64,000 nucleotides of DNA, from contig CM060947.1 of NCBI GenBank assembly GCA_030765055.1, positions 99,146,112 through 99,210,111 on the forward strand, in the 5' to 3' direction. The notes beneath the pieces are model-generated. The model searched no databases. It saw only the letters and a list, made by a program, of their open reading frames with translations, and was not told the origin of the DNA. The translations under genes were made by a program, and so were the position numbers. Positions within the stretch are counted from its first letter, which is position 1, and the number at the start of each line of letters is the position of its first letter. The stretch comes from Mantis religiosa (lineage: Eukaryota > Arthropoda > Insecta > Mantodea > Mantidae). This document shows, piece after piece, positions 43,966 through 56,799 of the stretch.

Positions 43966-44490
43966 ATGGTGGCTGCATTGGAAAAAATGATGGAAATGAA
44001 GGCCGAACTGACCTCGGAAATGAAAGCGGCAAATAACAACCTGGCCGCGGAACTGAAGGAAATAAAGACGGCTAACGATAACCTCACTGAGAAGATGGAA
44101 GCCACAAACAACAGCCTGATCGCGAAGATGACTGAATTGACCACGGAGAGGAAAGCGGCAAACGAGGCCCTCGCCGCCAAGCTCGAAGAGCAGCTGACCG
44201 GCGTGAGCGATGACCTCACAGAACTGGGCAAGCGGATAGGTCAAGTGGACAAGCGCGTCGAAGACCTGGTGAGCAGCGTTGATGAGCTGGAGGGAAAGGC
44301 CGACAGCAACGCAAAGTCCCTGAACGCCATGGCGGAGGACGTCGTTGGCAGGAAGTTAAAGGATTTAAAGGTCGACGCGTCGGGACGCGACACAACATCT
44401 GCGCGCGTCAAACCTCCTAAATACGACGGTGCAACAACTTTCGAAGTCTTCCGCCGTCAATTAGACACGGTGGCCAAACACAACAAGTAG
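43966..44490 (+). pseudogene. gag: Gypsy copy B gag, truncated
   Basis: It starts MVAALEKMMEMKAELTSEMK and forms a long coiled coil with repeated MKAANNN-like units. The start of the capsid-like region follows (PKYDGATTFEVFRRQLDTVA), ending HNK and a stop. Copy A continues for more than 160 residues here, so the capsid, zinc knuckle and protease have been deleted. Short gaagaaccagagg repeats lie at the break. Confidence 0.85.
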
Positions 44491-44519
44491 TCACCAGAGG
44501 AAGAACCAGAGGAAGAACA

Positions 44520-46214
44520 TGATGCTGGAGCAGAAGAGGCCTGTGCACGGACTCTGTGTAGCCAGGACATTATTGCCGTGCCGAGAGGAGGTGCCAGTGA
44601 GACTGCTCAACCTGGCAGACACCGATCACGACGTCCAGGCTGGGACGGAGTTGGGGACGTGCGAGCCCGTGGTCAGCGTAACCGCAATCGTCAAGACACA
44701 GGAGCCGGTGCCACGCAACACCTGGGGCCCCGACTGGAAGGCTTACTAGAGAGGGCGGCCGACCACCTGACCACAGAACAGCTGGAGAAGATTCGACAAC
44801 TGCTGAGACGATACCAGCGCGTCTTCAGCCAAGGCGACAGTGACTACGGCCGCACGGACAAAGTGCTTCACCGCATCGACCCGGCCTATTCGGCAACCAC
44901 CAAGACGCGTTCCGCTGGCAAAACAAGCTGCCAGATATGGTAGATGGCATGAAATCCAGGGGAGTGATTGAAGAGTCTGGCAGCCCTTGGTGTTCCCCTG
45001 TAGTTTTGGTGACAAAGAAGAACTGTGAGCTACGCTTCTGTGTGGACTACAGGAAGCTGAACGCTGTCACCCGGAAGGACTAATTCCTCTTACCCCGGAT
45101 TGACGACACCCTGGACACGCTAGCCGGTGCACAGTGGTTCTCGACCCTGGACCTGAAGTCGGGTTACTGGCAGGTGGCTCTAGACCCGAGAGACAAGGAA
45201 AAGACTGCATTCTCGACAGGCCAAGGGCTTTGGCAGTTCACAGTTATGCCCTTTGGCCTTTGCAACGCACCAGCTACCTTCCAACTCCTAATGGAATCAG
45301 TGATGAGAGGACTGACCTATGACGCCTGCCTGCTATACCTGGATGATATCATCATCGTCGGCAAGACGTTCGAAAAGCATCTGGAAATTCTGAGCAAGGT
45401 ACTACAAAGACTGCAGGCGACCAACCTGAAGCTGAACGCGAAGAAGTGCCAGCTCTTTCGCAAGGAAGTTAACAACTTGAGCCACATAGTCCCACCAACC
45501 GGAGTGGCCACAGACCCGGAGAAAGCCCAGGCTGTGAGAAATTGGCCTCACCCAAAGGATAAGCGAGAGTTGCGCAGTTTCCTGAGGTTGTGCAGTTATT
45601 ACCGCCGCTTCATAAAGGGTTTCCCCAACATCGCCAAACCCCTCACCCGCCTGACAGAAGAACACCGAATTTATGTGTGGACGGATGTAGAAGACCCTGA
45701 AGACCTGAGGAATACCCTATGCAGTGCTCCTATTTTGGGATTTCCACAACCATGCGGTGCCTTTATTGTGGACAGCCACGTCAGTAACCATTGCATTGGA
45801 GGTGTCCTGTCGCAAATCCAAGACGGCCATGAGCGGGTGATAGCCTACCACAGCAAGACGCTATCCAAGGCAGAGAAGAACTACTGCGTCACCCGGCGAG
45901 AATTATTGGCGGTAGTAAAGACCTTGGAGCACTTCCACAAGTACCTGTACGGTCAGCCATTCCACCTGAGGAATGAACATTCCGCCCTAACCTGGCTATT
46001 GGGCTTTAGGAACCTGGAAGGCCAGAGGCTGCAGGAGTACGACCTCACCTCGGAACATCATAGAGGGAAGAGCCACGGTAACGCAGACGATATGTCCCGA
46101 AGACCCTGTCTAGAAGAGTGCGGCCAATGCACAACAGTGGAAGAGAAGGAGCGTGCCGCAGCAGTCCGAGTAGTCACGGCAGTGCCTGCAGACGGCTGGG
46201 ATAGCGCAGGCTGA
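44520..46214 (+). pseudogene. pol: Gypsy copy B pol: RT and RNase H
   Basis: The first part (PVHGLCVARTLLPCREEVPV, then IRQLLRRYQRVFSQGDSDYG) leads into RT. A stop near 45080 follows the CVDYRKLNAVTRKD-like motif. RT continues with STLDLKSGYWQVALDPRDKE and the intact box YLDDIIIVGKTF, then the thumb and connection. RNase H reads AFIVDSHVSNHCIGGVLSQ, where the catalytic TDAS is SHVS. It is frameshifted near 44940. Confidence 0.85.
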
Positions 46215-46232
46215 GGAGGGAGCAGCTGGCGG

Positions 46233-47489
46233 ATGCAGACTTGGGGCCACTCTTTAGGGAAGTGGAGGACAAGACCAACCTGGGAGGACATCGCACCGAG
46301 GAGCGCCACCTACAAGTCGTACTGGGCCCAATGGGAGTCGTTGAAGACCAGAGAGGGCGTGCTGTTCCGGGTATGGGAATCACCCGATGGGAAGCCGCAG
46401 AGAGAACAGTTGGTGCTTCCCCGGAGTAAGGTCCCGGAAGTCTTGGAGGAAGTGTACAATGGTACTTCAGGAGGACACCTGGGAGCGAACCGAACGATTG
46501 ACAAACTACGGCAACACTACTACTGGCTGAGGCTCCGAGCAGACGCTGAGACATGGTGCCGTCAGTGTCACGCGTGCGCAGCGAGTCGCGTCCCCCAGAC
46601 TAGGAGCCGGGGTCGCATGCAGCAGTACAACGTCGGAGCGCCATTCGAAAAGATCGCCGTTGACATAGCTGGACCGTTCCCAGTGTCCGACTGAGGTAAC
46701 AAGTACCTAAAGGTGGTCGTGGACTACTTCACTAAGTGGCCGGAGGTGTTTGCCATTTCGAACCAGGAGGCAAAGACAATGACAGACTGCCTTGTGGAGC
46801 AAGTGTTCTGCCGATTTGGGGTGCCGTTAGAGCTGCACAGCCACCAGGGCACCAATTTTGAGTCCAACCTGATGAAGGAGGCACTAGAAAGACTTGGGGT
46901 GAACAAGACCCGCTCCACACCCCTACATCCACAGTCGGATGACACGGTGGAGAGATACATCAAGACCTTAGCACAAGAGCACCTGAGGAAGGTCGTGGCC
47001 AGCCATCAGCGAGACTGGGACGTCAAGGTGCCACTGTTCTTGCTGGTCTACCGCTTGTCAACACATGACACCACTTGGATGACGCCAGCCAACTTAATGC
47101 TCGGCCGAGAGTTACACCTCTCCTGTGATCTGGCTTTTGGAAGCCCCCCGGGCGCAAAACAGGCAGCAACCGAGTATGTGGAGAATCTGGTGGACCATCT
47201 CCACGACATGCATGAGATGGCTCGTCAGAATATCCAGAAGGCGAGCGACCGCATGAAGACCCGATACGACAGGGAAGCCAACAGCCAACGGTTCCAGCAA
47301 GGTGACCTTATCTGGTTGTATTGCCCTACTCGGACCAAGGGATGCTGCCCGAAGCTTCAGCAGCCATGGCAAGGACCGTACCGGGTGGTGAAGAGGATTA
47401 ACGACGTGGTCTATCGTATCCAGAAGGTGCCCCGAGGGAAGATATTGGTGGTACACCTGGATCCTCTGGCCCGCTGCGACCAGCCTTGA
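46233..47489 (+). pseudogene. Gypsy copy B integrase
   Basis: The zinc-binding region is GGHLGANRTIDKLRQHYYWL with WCRQCHACAA. The first catalytic Asp is in KIAVDIAGPF. A stop at 46692 splits it from the rest. The second catalytic Asp is replaced: LELHSHQGTNFES has His where copy C has Asp. The Glu is present in DTVERYIKT. The C-terminal part ends ILVVHLDPLARC just before the 3' LTR. Confidence 0.85.
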
Positions 47490-47500
47490 AGAGGTAGCAG

Positions 47501-47988
47501 TGTCGCGGCAACTCACATAAAAGGTTCGCGCGATAACGCGGTTTGTTAGTCTACACAAACAGCTGGTAGATAAATAGTGCCGATAAATGTCTGCCGAAAC
47601 AAACAAACTGAGATAAGTGAAAATTTCTGGTGACTTCTAGACTGATAGAGATAATTCGGTTTCTGGTTTATTTTAGAATGATCTAGAACTTATCGGCAAG
47701 CTATATAAGCGATTTTGAGACGCCAGCCGGCGAGCTGTAAACAGAGTGATTAAGCAGAGAACAACTGAGATTGTTGTAAAGACAGTTGTGTAACAAGAGT
47801 GTTGTTGTAACAAGAGCTAATGTAGTCAGCTGTCACTGTTTGTCATAGTCATCGACCTTGGAAGACTGTGTTGTATAGGTGATGTAATGTTGTTACGTGA
47901 GAATTGAACAGTGTATCTCTACGGAAATAAAGAACATTTGGAATATCTGCAACTCGGCCTTTTAATTCTACGAACCCACAAAGTCACA
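47501..47988 (+). repeat. Gypsy copy B 3' LTR
   Basis: Matches the 5' LTR, with a different first ~18 bp and a 30-bp expansion (gttgtgtaacaagagtgttg region). AATAAA lies at 47926. Differences between the two LTRs indicate age or conversion since insertion. Confidence 0.85.
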
Positions 47989-49119
47989 ATATTCACAATA
48001 TAACTTGAACTCGTGTTCCCTCACATTTGAAATATTTTGCGCCCTTACACCACCACGTCCACACACAGAATGACGCTAATTCTAGCTAATGTGAAATTAT
48101 TGAATTGGCCGTTACTATGGCGATTCAATAATTCCTCATTGGTTCACATCTTCCTCGGTGACCCATTTTTCATTACCATATTGGGTAATTTACATGATAT
48201 TTAGTTTAAATCATATTTAAACAATGTAACATTCAAATAGCATCTTTTAAATAATTGTAGACTACTGTTATCGTCGTTTTAACACAATACCATTCCATTT
48301 CCTTCGTTTCGACCTATTCAATCACAAGTTTACCTTAATCTCGTTCTTAATCTCGTTCACTTTCCATTAAAGCTTTTTTAATAATTTCCAATGAATTCTT
48401 TTCTTAATAAATTTAAAATAAACTTCGAATATTATCAATGTTTAGGTGTTTAGCATCAAACTTAACGGTCACAGATGGCTGGAACAATATTACGAAGGAG
48501 AGAGGTTGTATGGTCTAATCACGCAGGCGTTCAGGTAGGCCTCTTGCAATAATGATTGCTCAAGCCGAAGCCCTGATAAAAGATGTGAGCAATCAACCTT
48601 TTCTCTCTTTATGGATAACAGTTGAATATTGTTGCTAATATAAAACCATACGCCAGCGATTAAAAGATACCGCTATTGCATCACACCTCTTCCACTAAGC
48701 TCCTGCTCACTAGGGCATGTGAGCCATGAAGGTTACAATGAGCATTTACTACTGACGTTCCTCAAGGTAGCCGGAAATTGGTATCGTAGAGTGACGAGAA
48801 CGCATCAGCAAGGGATCTTGTCTGTATAGATCCGTAAGAACTAAATGTGAACGTCGTTCTCTTACGACTATACCTGGCATTGTACAAATTTCCAAATTTT
48901 GTATTTGTTAGACGCAGTAACAAACTAATTTACAACTGTTCTCTAGCGGCTATAATTGGCATTGTAAAACATCAAAGAAAATGGAAAACACGTAGATAAC
49001 CCACCACAATAGAGCTTGTTCATTGATGCCTTTAAAATTAGTCCAAAAGTATTGCTTCTGCATAACGGCAATAAATTCCCATTAGTACCTGTGGCTTACT
49101 CAGCTGGTATGAAAGCAAC
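47989..49119. other. unassigned DNA between Gypsy copies B and C
   Basis: No coding or bounded repeat was recognised. Confidence 0.4.
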
Positions 49120-49123
49120 ATAT

Positions 49124-49610
49124 TGTGACTTTGTGGGTTCGTGAAATTAAAAGTCCAACTGCACAAACTCAAAATGTTCTTTATTTCCACCGAATTACAG
49201 TTGGAACACTTGCCGATTACACAGAATTACGTAGCGCACACAATTACAATTTTCCAGTTCGTCTGTCACAGGTCCACTCACAATTACGTACAACTCCTCT
49301 GATACACGTATACAGTCTTCCAGTCCGTTCGCTAGTACGGCGCTCCTCACACCTGCTCGCCAAGAACTCAACTAAATCGTCCACTTCATCCCTTATATAC
49401 GCAGATCGCTGTGCCTGGAAGTTTCGCGGCCCAGTGAATCATCCCGAAGGTTCCAGGCGTCAGGGGGGAGGGGAAAGAGCCGGTACAGGGCTCGTTCCGC
49501 TCTTCTCGCCATCTCCTTCGTTAGCGCTACACATATAAATGGGTAGCCGTGGCCTGAATGCTTCCCGTCTGCTAGTTGGTCCTATCGGGAACTCCGATGT
49601 TCGGGTGACA
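49124..49610 (-). repeat. Gypsy copy C 3' LTR
   Basis: 487 bp with TG...CA ends; U5 end gaacccacaaagtcaca conserved, U3 different from copy B (start TGTCACCCGA). Confidence 0.8.
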
Positions 49611-49621
49611 CTGCTCTCTCC

Positions 49622-52030
49622 TCAAGGCTGGTCGTCCCGAACAGCACCATCGTAGCATGCCAGGCGATCCAGGTGTACCACCAAAATCTTCCCTTGGGGA
49701 ACCTTCTGGATGCGGTAGACCACGTCGTTAATCCTCTTCACCACCCGGTACAGTCCTTGCCATGGCTGCTGAAGCTTGGAGCAGCGTCCCTTGGTCCGGG
49801 TAGGGCGGTACAGCCAGACAACGTCACCTTGCTGGAACATTTGGCTGTTGGCTTGCCTGGCGTATCGGGTCTTCATGCGGTCGCTCGCCTTTGGATGTTC
49901 TGGCGAGCCATCTTGTGCATGTCGAGGAGGTGGTCCACCAGGTTCTCCACATACTCGGTCGCTGGCTGTTTCGCTTCCGGAGGGCTTCCAAAAGCCAGAT
50001 TACAGGGGAGGCGTAACTCTCGGCCGAACCTTAAGCTGGCTGGCGTCATCTCAGTTGTGACGTGTGTAGACGAGCGGTAGGCCAGCAGGAACAGTAGCAC
50101 CTTGACCTCCCAGTCTCCCTGATGGCTGGCCACGACCTTCCCCAGATGTTCTTCTAAGGTCTTGATGTACCTTTCCACCATGCCATCCGACTGGGGATGT
50201 AGAAGTGTTGTGCGGGTCTTGTTAACCCCAATTCTTTCTAGTGCCTCCTTCATCAGGTTGGACTCAAAATTGGTGCCCTGGTCACTGTGCAGCTCTAACG
50301 GCACCCCAAATCGACAGAACCCTTGCTCCACGAGGCAGTCTGTGATTGTCTTTGCCTCTTGGTTCGGGATGGCATACACTTCCGACCACTTGGTGAAGTA
50401 GCCCACGACCACCATAGGTACTTGTTACCTCGGTCGCACGCTGCGAATGGTCCAGCTATGTCAACGGCGATCCTTTCGAATGGCGCTCCGATTTTGTACT
50501 GCTGCATGCGACCCCGGCTCCTAGTCTGGGGGCCGCGATTCGCTGCGCACGCGTGACACTGACGGCACCATCTCTCAGCCTCTGCTCGTAGCCTCAGCCA
50601 GTAGTAGTGTTGCCGTAGTTTGTCAATCGTTCGGTTCGCTCCCAGGTGTCCTCCTGAAGTACCGTCGTGCACTTCCTCCAAGACTTCCGGGACCTTACTC
50701 CGGGGAAGCACCAACTGTTCTCTCTGCGGCTTCCCATCGGGTGATTCCCATACCCGGAATAGCACGCCCTCTATGGTCTTCGACGACTACCATTGGGCCC
50801 AGTACGACTTGTAGGTGGCGCTCCTCGGTGCGATGTCCTCCCAGGTTGGTCTTGTCCCTGCCTCCACATCTCTCAAGAGTGGCCCCAAGTCTGCGTCCGC
50901 CAGCTGCTCCCTCCTCAGGCGTGCGCTATCCCAGCCGTCTGCAGGCACTGCCGTGACTACTCGGACTGCTGCGGCACGCTCCTTCTCTTCCACTCTTGTG
51001 CATTGGCCGCACTCTTCTGGACAGGGTCTTCGGGACATAGCGTCTGCGTTACCGTGGCTCTTCCCTCTATGATGTTCCGAGGTGAGGTCGTACTCCTGCA
51101 GCCTCTGGACTCAACGTGCTGTCTGGCCTTCCAGGTTCCTAAAGCTCAATAGCCAGGTTAGGGCGGAATGGTCATTCCTCAGGTGGAATGGCTGACCGTA
51201 CAAGTACTTGTGGAAGTGCTCCAAGGTCTTTACTACCGCCAATAATTCTCGCCGGGTGACGCAGTAGTTCTTCTCTGCCTTGGATAGCGTCTTGCTGTAG
51301 TAGGCTATCACCCGCTCGTGGCCGTCCTGGACTTGGGATAGGAGGCCTTCAGTACAGTGGTCGCTGGCGTCGGTTTCTACAATGACGGCGCCACCTGATA
51401 GTGGAAATCCTAAAATTGGAGCACTGCACAGGGTCTTCTTCAGCTGCTGGAAAGCGCCTTCGGCATCATCCGTCCACGCATAATGTCGGTGTTCTTCTGT
51501 CAGGCGGGTGAGGGGCTTGGCGATGTTGGAGAACCCCTTTGTGAAGCGCCAGTAATAACTACACAGCCCCAGGAAACTGTGCAATTCTTTCTTATCCTTG
51601 GGCGAGGCCAATCTCTCACAGCCTGTGTCTTCTCCGGGTCTGTGTCCACTCCGGTTGCTGAGGCTATGTGGCCCAAGTAGTTCACGTCCTTGCGGAAGAG
51701 CTTGCACTTCGCGTTCAGCTTCAAGTTGGTCGCCTGCAATCTCTTTAGCACCTTAATCAGATTCTCGAGATGGGCTTCAAAAGTCTTACCGACTATGATG
51801 ATGTCGTTCAGGTATAGCAGGCAGGTGTCGTAAGCCAGTCCTCTCACCACTGACTCCAGCTGACGTTGGAAGTTAGCTGGTTCATTGCAGAGGCCAAACG
51901 GCATAACTGTGAACTGCCAAAGCCCTTCGCCTGTCGAGAATGCGACCTTCTCCTTGTCTCTCGGGTCTAGAGCTACCTGTCAGTAGCCCGACTTCAGGTC
52001 CAGGGTCGAGAACCACTGTGCACCAGCTAG
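49622..52030 (-). pseudogene. pol: Gypsy copy C pol: RT, RNase H and integrase
   Basis: RT has SKLVLK-like context and CLLYLNDIIIVGKTF, where YLDD is YLND, so a catalytic Asp is lost. RNase H reads VETDASDHCTEG, then YYSKTLSKAEKNYCVTRREL. Integrase has a complete zinc region, VDIAGPF, LHSDQGTNFESNLMKEALER with the Asp intact, and HPQSDGMVERYIKTLEEHLG with the Glu. The C-terminal part ends ILVVHLDRLACYD next to the LTR. Frameshifts at about 50400, 50780 and 51500 break it. Confidence 0.85.
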
Positions 52031-52468
52031 CGTGTTTGTTATTGTGTTGTGTTTAAACTTACTTTTTCTTTGAGTGTGTTGACAAATGCAATTACACATG
52101 TAATTTATAGTACTACTTTTTTGTTGATTATTGTCATAACTAAATATAAAGGGTCTTGTAATTTTAATCCATCCCGTAACATTTGGCAACCATGACAGGA
52201 GAAGATGGATAATTTAAAGAAGAAAGATCGAGCATGAGAAGATTGTTTACGCGAGCGGCGAACGCATTTGAAGAGAAATTAAGGGACAGGAATTCCACAA
52301 CGCATGATCTTGCCGCAAGCTTTAAAATACTGGAAGATGAAGTTGAACGACATTTTAGAAATGATGAGCTACTCTTAGAGGAATATTGTACGATTGCGAT
52401 AAGTGAAGAAGAAGAAACACAAGATTTGGACGAGATCGAAAGTTACCGTGAAAGGTGACTGATTCTAA

Positions 52469-52710
52469 ATGTGTAGTGTTTAACGCCCGCTTTTACTACA
52501 TACGGCACCGCAGGTGGTGACACTGATGATGCATGAGATGAAGATGCAGCACTGGTGGATTGAGATGGCGGGGGAAACCGGAGGTCCCGGAGAAAACCCG
52601 CCCCAACGCCGTGTTGTCCACCACAAATCTCACTTTGCGGTCGCCTGATATCGAACCCGGGCCTCCTTGGAGAGAGCCAAGCTGTCTAACTACTGAGCCA
52701 CGGCGTGGCC
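52469..52710 (-). mobile_element. SINE family 2, copy d, intact, in BEL gag
   Basis: A perfect 12-bp duplication, GACTGATTCTAA, flanks it (52457-52468 and 52711-52722). The tRNA-like head and body match copy b. It interrupts the gag region. Confidence 0.92.
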
Positions 52711-53981
52711 GACTGATTCTAAGGAGCAATTAAAAATAAATATTGAAAAGGGACGTGGACGTGGTAATCTAAATAGCGTGAACGTAGGTGCTAGGAGAAG
52801 CCTAAAATTACCAAAGTTAGAACTTACAAATTTGATGGCAATTTCAATAAGTGGATAGCATTTTGGGCACAGTTTAAGCGTATACGCAAAGAGGAACGTA
52901 TAGAACCTGAAGATAAGTTTCAGTATCTGTGCCAAGCTACCATAGAGGGTTCTACTGCGAGAGAGCTGGTTAATAGCTACCTGCCGTCAGCAGAAAACTA
53001 TCCCAAAGCCATTGAGCAGCTGAGGATGAGATTTGCACGTGACGAGCTTTTAATCGATGTTTACGTGAGAGAGCTATTACAATTAATACTCTAAAAGGTT
53101 TCGGCACCTGAAATAAACCTACGTAGCCTTTATGATAAGCTTGAAACTCAGCTGAGAGCACTGGAAACGTTAGGGGTAACAGCTAACAAATATGCAGCTG
53201 TGCTCTATTCATTGAGTCTGCGTTATCAGATGAAACTTTAAAGGCATAGGTAAGATTACAACCTCAAGAAAAGGAGAGACCAATCTGACAATCAGGAAGC
53301 ATTGTTGACATTTTTATGCCAGGAAGTCGAGCAAGAAGAACGACTACCTATAGCGGTGCTAGTTTTTGATTCGGTGAATCTCGCGATATTATCAATCAAA
53401 ATGAAATGCCCACAGCAGCAGTTTTGCATGCAACAGGAAGCACGGAATTGGGGAAAATGTGTATTTGGTGCACGAAAGGTTCTCATGTTTCTCAAGATTG
53501 CTTTAAGGCAAAGGAAATGAATGACAGTAAAAAAGGTAGACATTTTTAAGAAAAAGGTTGCTTGCTTTATGACTGCAGAACATGGTGAAATGTTTATTAT
53601 GCTGCAAAGAGCATCAAGTCATAATGTGTCCTATCTTAGACCAGTCCAAAGAACAGAAAGAGGAAGCAAATAAGATGGACAAAACTCAAATATTATTGTT
53701 ATATCAGCAACACCAGATACTACTGCAGACCTTAATCGTGAAAATCAATGGTGATAAAACAAAGTGTTTAACTAGGGTTATTTTAGACTCAGGTTCCCAG
53801 AGATCCTATATTACAAGGACAGCATACATAAATTAGCATATTGAAAAAAGTAAATGTTGAAAAAATGATGCACTATCTCTCCGGAGGGGTGAACACTGCT
53901 CAAGAAGTCCATGGTTTGTGCAGGTTACGCAGCCTGATTGAGAAATTTGAATGCACCGTTTTGCTATTAGTCAAAGACAGG

Positions 53982-54229
53982 ATTTTTTGTTGTTGTAATT
54001 TTACGTCCTCCAACGTTAAGTCATATTGGACGGTGAATGAAATCGACGAAGTGATAATCAAATTGTGTCCAGGATCCATAGAGCTTAGGGCTATCCGACA
54101 TTCGTCTTTAAGGATAAGGGAAAACCCTGGAAAAACCTTATCCAGGTAGCTCACCCAGACCGAGATTCGAACTCGGGACCTGCTAAACGTGAGGCAGACA
54201 CGCTACCACCCACGCTACCGAGGCGGACA
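53982..54229 (-). mobile_element. SINE family 1, copy e, in BEL pol
   Basis: The minus-strand head cctcggtagcgtgggtggta, B-box gagttcgaatctcgg, body and 3' hairpin (cgtcc...) are all present. Flanks caaagacagg (53972-53981) and caaagacaag (54232-54241) are a near-perfect duplication. Confidence 0.85.
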
Positions 54230-55190
54230 GACAAAGACAAGAAGATATGTTCTTATGTTCCACGGCTGGAAATTCAAAACTATTATCCGCCACTGAAGGT
54301 GAACAACATATCATTATCTGGTGTAGGTTATGATATACCAGAAGTGAAGATTCTTTTTGGAGCAGATGTTTTACCCAGGTTGTTGAAATGAAGGATTGTG
54401 GAACTGGATAGAGGTATGTCTGCACTGGAAACTAAGCTTGGTTGGACACTAATGGGGCAGAGAACAGTGAGTATTAACTTAGCTACAGCCAGTACCATCA
54501 GCTGTTTGAATGGTTTGGATATTTCAGATTTGTGGCGACTTGAAACGTTAGGTAACAGAGATCCTGTTGAAGTGAAAACAAGAGAAAACCTGGAGGAGAG
54601 AAGGAAGTTTTGGAATTTTTCAAGCAAACTGTCAAGTTTAAGGAAGATGGGAGATACGAAGTTCGACTGCCATTCAAGGAAGACCATCCACCGTTAAACA
54701 GCATCAAGGAGATGGCAAAGAAGAGACTAATCAAAACTACACAGAGATAAAAGGACATGAATAAATATGAAGATTATGATGCTGTACTTCTTCATTATTT
54801 AGACGATGACATAATTGAACCTACTTCCAGTAAGAATGAAGGAGATTACTGCTTACCTCATCCAGCAGTAATTAAAGAATCCAGTTTGACAAGTAAATTT
54901 AGACCCGTGTTCGATGCTTCTGCGAAGGACAAGGATCGTAATTCATTAAATAACTGCCTAGAAGCAAGTCCAAATTTAATATAAAAGATTAACCAGAATC
55001 TGATACAATTTAGGAAGCATACCTGATATCGAGAAGGCCTTTCTACAGATTGGATTAGAAGAAACCGACAGAAATTTCTTAAAATTCCTGTGGTGGAAGA
55101 AAGGAAAATAACGGAATACTGGCATTGCAGGGTAGTTGGTGGAATTTCTTCAAGCCCTGTTTTTACTTTGAGCAACAATATCACATTATT

Positions 55191-56676
55191 TGGAAGGAGC
55201 TCCAGATAACAGGAAAAAAAAAAACTGCAGTGAAATTCTTAGATGCCCCACCCCCATCCAAATGAGCTTTGGTGTGTTTTTGTTATTGTGTTTTTGCCTT
55301 ACAAAAAGCGTGGAATACCAAGCCGTCCTGCTTTTTAAATATATGATTTGCGTTACCATTTGTTTCTACGAGGAAATGTGTAAATATGAATGTAAGTTGG
55401 ACTTTCGCCGATGACCATTGGAGTTAAAGGCGGGGTACAAATGGAGCAATGGAAGTTGGACGTTTATCCACGTTAAAAATAAGATATGCTTGTAGTTAAA
55501 TTGAGTAGAGAAAGTAGTTTTGAATGTACATCAGTGCCCCTGTATTTTTTTCTTTCTCTCGCAATTATTTATCCAAAGAGAGTGGAATTCCATCCCCTCA
55601 AATAGCGACATACTTTAAGACATCAATTAAACCCCAAATAGCTGGTGTAAATAAAAGCAAGCATTTGGTCATAACTAATTAATTTCAAGTAATTATTGGT
55701 TTTGTATAAATACACTGTTTTCACAATCTCCTCGAGAGCAAATATTTCCTGATCTTGAATTGCTCACGATATGACATTGAATGTATGGAACAGGATTCAA
55801 AAGGTGATGATGAGATGATCTCCGCGTAGATTATCTCGAAGCCGCAAGTTGGGAAGCCATTTGCAACGGATTTGCAATGACTCTAGGATGTACCTACCAC
55901 CTCGTGATAAGATGAGATGGAACTGATGCCCTGGGTTGAGATTATGTCCTGATCTCAACCTCGAGTTCGATGTTTTAGGTTGTAACGATTTCTCCCGACA
56001 TTACCTGTAGCTGCTGCAGCCGATGCATGGACTTTATTAAACTTTAGTAAACTCGGTTAAAAGTCTGGGGATTGACCTTTTATTCATTGAATATGTAATC
56101 CAACTTCCCTTTAAATCAAAATTATTCAATCTTTTAATATTTTTATATGATTTACTATACACGTCGTTACGTAAATAGATAATTCCATCTACGTCCTTTT
56201 CTTTAAACAATATCGATTAAAATTCTGTTTCACAATAAATTCACATAGTATTCTCAGCTCAAAACAGACTGACTTATGTCCATCCTCTACCGCTTCTTGA
56301 CATTAAGCGACGCTATCTTCCTCGATGAAGTTTATTGATCTTTAGCGTCACCGGGCAATTACACATTTTCCCTATTGGACATGTCATTCCTAGCGGCCAA
56401 TTCAATCATGCCAAAATTGGTTATTTTTATGATCTTTCCTTTCAAACTTAATTTAATCAATCCAATATTCGATAATCATTTTAAATAATTTTAAACTTCG
56501 TTAGAACAAATTATCATCGTACTTTTCCTTTTTTTGTTGTAATTTTCGTCCCACAACATTAAGTTTCGTTTCCATTACTAACTCCCTTTATCACACGTTT
56601 TTCTTCCGCTCAATACGTAAACAAGTTTATTTCACTATCACTTTCAATTGTTTCTAATAATTTCATTTATCATTAG
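55191..56676. other. unassigned DNA
   Basis: May include the decayed 3' end of the BEL/Pao relic. A block at 55845-56030 resembles 42030-42215. No genes recognised. Confidence 0.35.
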
Positions 56677-56799
56677 TGTCGCCAAGGCATTGTTGTGCGG
56701 AGGGCCACGGTCAGCGCGTGGGCGCGGAGCTGGACGCTTGCCGAGAAAGAGGGAAACAGAGAGAGAGACAGAGATAGTTCTAGGATACACTGTAAAGAA

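Larger units (their letters stand above)
43488..47988 (+). mobile_element. Ty3/Gypsy LTR retrotransposon, copy B, both LTRs present
   Basis: 5' LTR (43488-43945), a primer-binding site, gag, a deletion, RT, RNase H, integrase and 3' LTR (47501-47988). Flanking four bases are ATAC and ATAT, an imperfect duplication. About 1.1 kb of gag-protease sequence present in copy A is missing between 44490 and 44530, and several stops interrupt pol. Structurally the most complete LTR element in the window. Confidence 0.9.
49124..52035 (-). mobile_element. Ty3/Gypsy retrotransposon, copy C, 5'-truncated
   Basis: Minus-strand 3' LTR (49124-49610), integrase, RNase H and most of RT. The match to other Gypsy copies ends near 52035, where BEL/Pao-related sequence begins. 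ATAT precedes the LTR (49120-49123), as at the solo LTR. Confidence 0.85.
52036..55190 (+). pseudogene. BEL/Pao retrotransposon relic with two SINEs inside
   Basis: Gag: MRRLFTRAANAFEEKLRDRN (52234), then after the SINE KLPKLEL and FNKWIAFWAQFKRIRKEERI, then YLCQATIEGSTARELVNSYL. Protease: RVILDSGSQRSYITR near 53780, a Pao-type aspartic peptidase. Pre-RT: LFGADVLPRLL and ETKLGWTLMG. RT: GDYCLPHPAVIKESSLTSKF, then FRPVFDASAKDKDRNSLNNC, then IEKAFLQIGLEETDRNFLKF. No Y-x-DD box or integrase remains. Stops and frameshifts are frequent. LTRs are not certain; tggcaaccatgacagg near 52183 may be the primer site. Confidence 0.8.

Noticed and set aside
46174..47606. Minus-strand ORFs opposite Gypsy copy B integrase
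   Set aside because: Shadow frames of the plus-strand pol.
52036..52180. Short BEL 5' LTR matching 55268-55310
   Set aside because: Shared ttgttattgtgtt is too short and the rest does not align; LTR limits cannot be supported.
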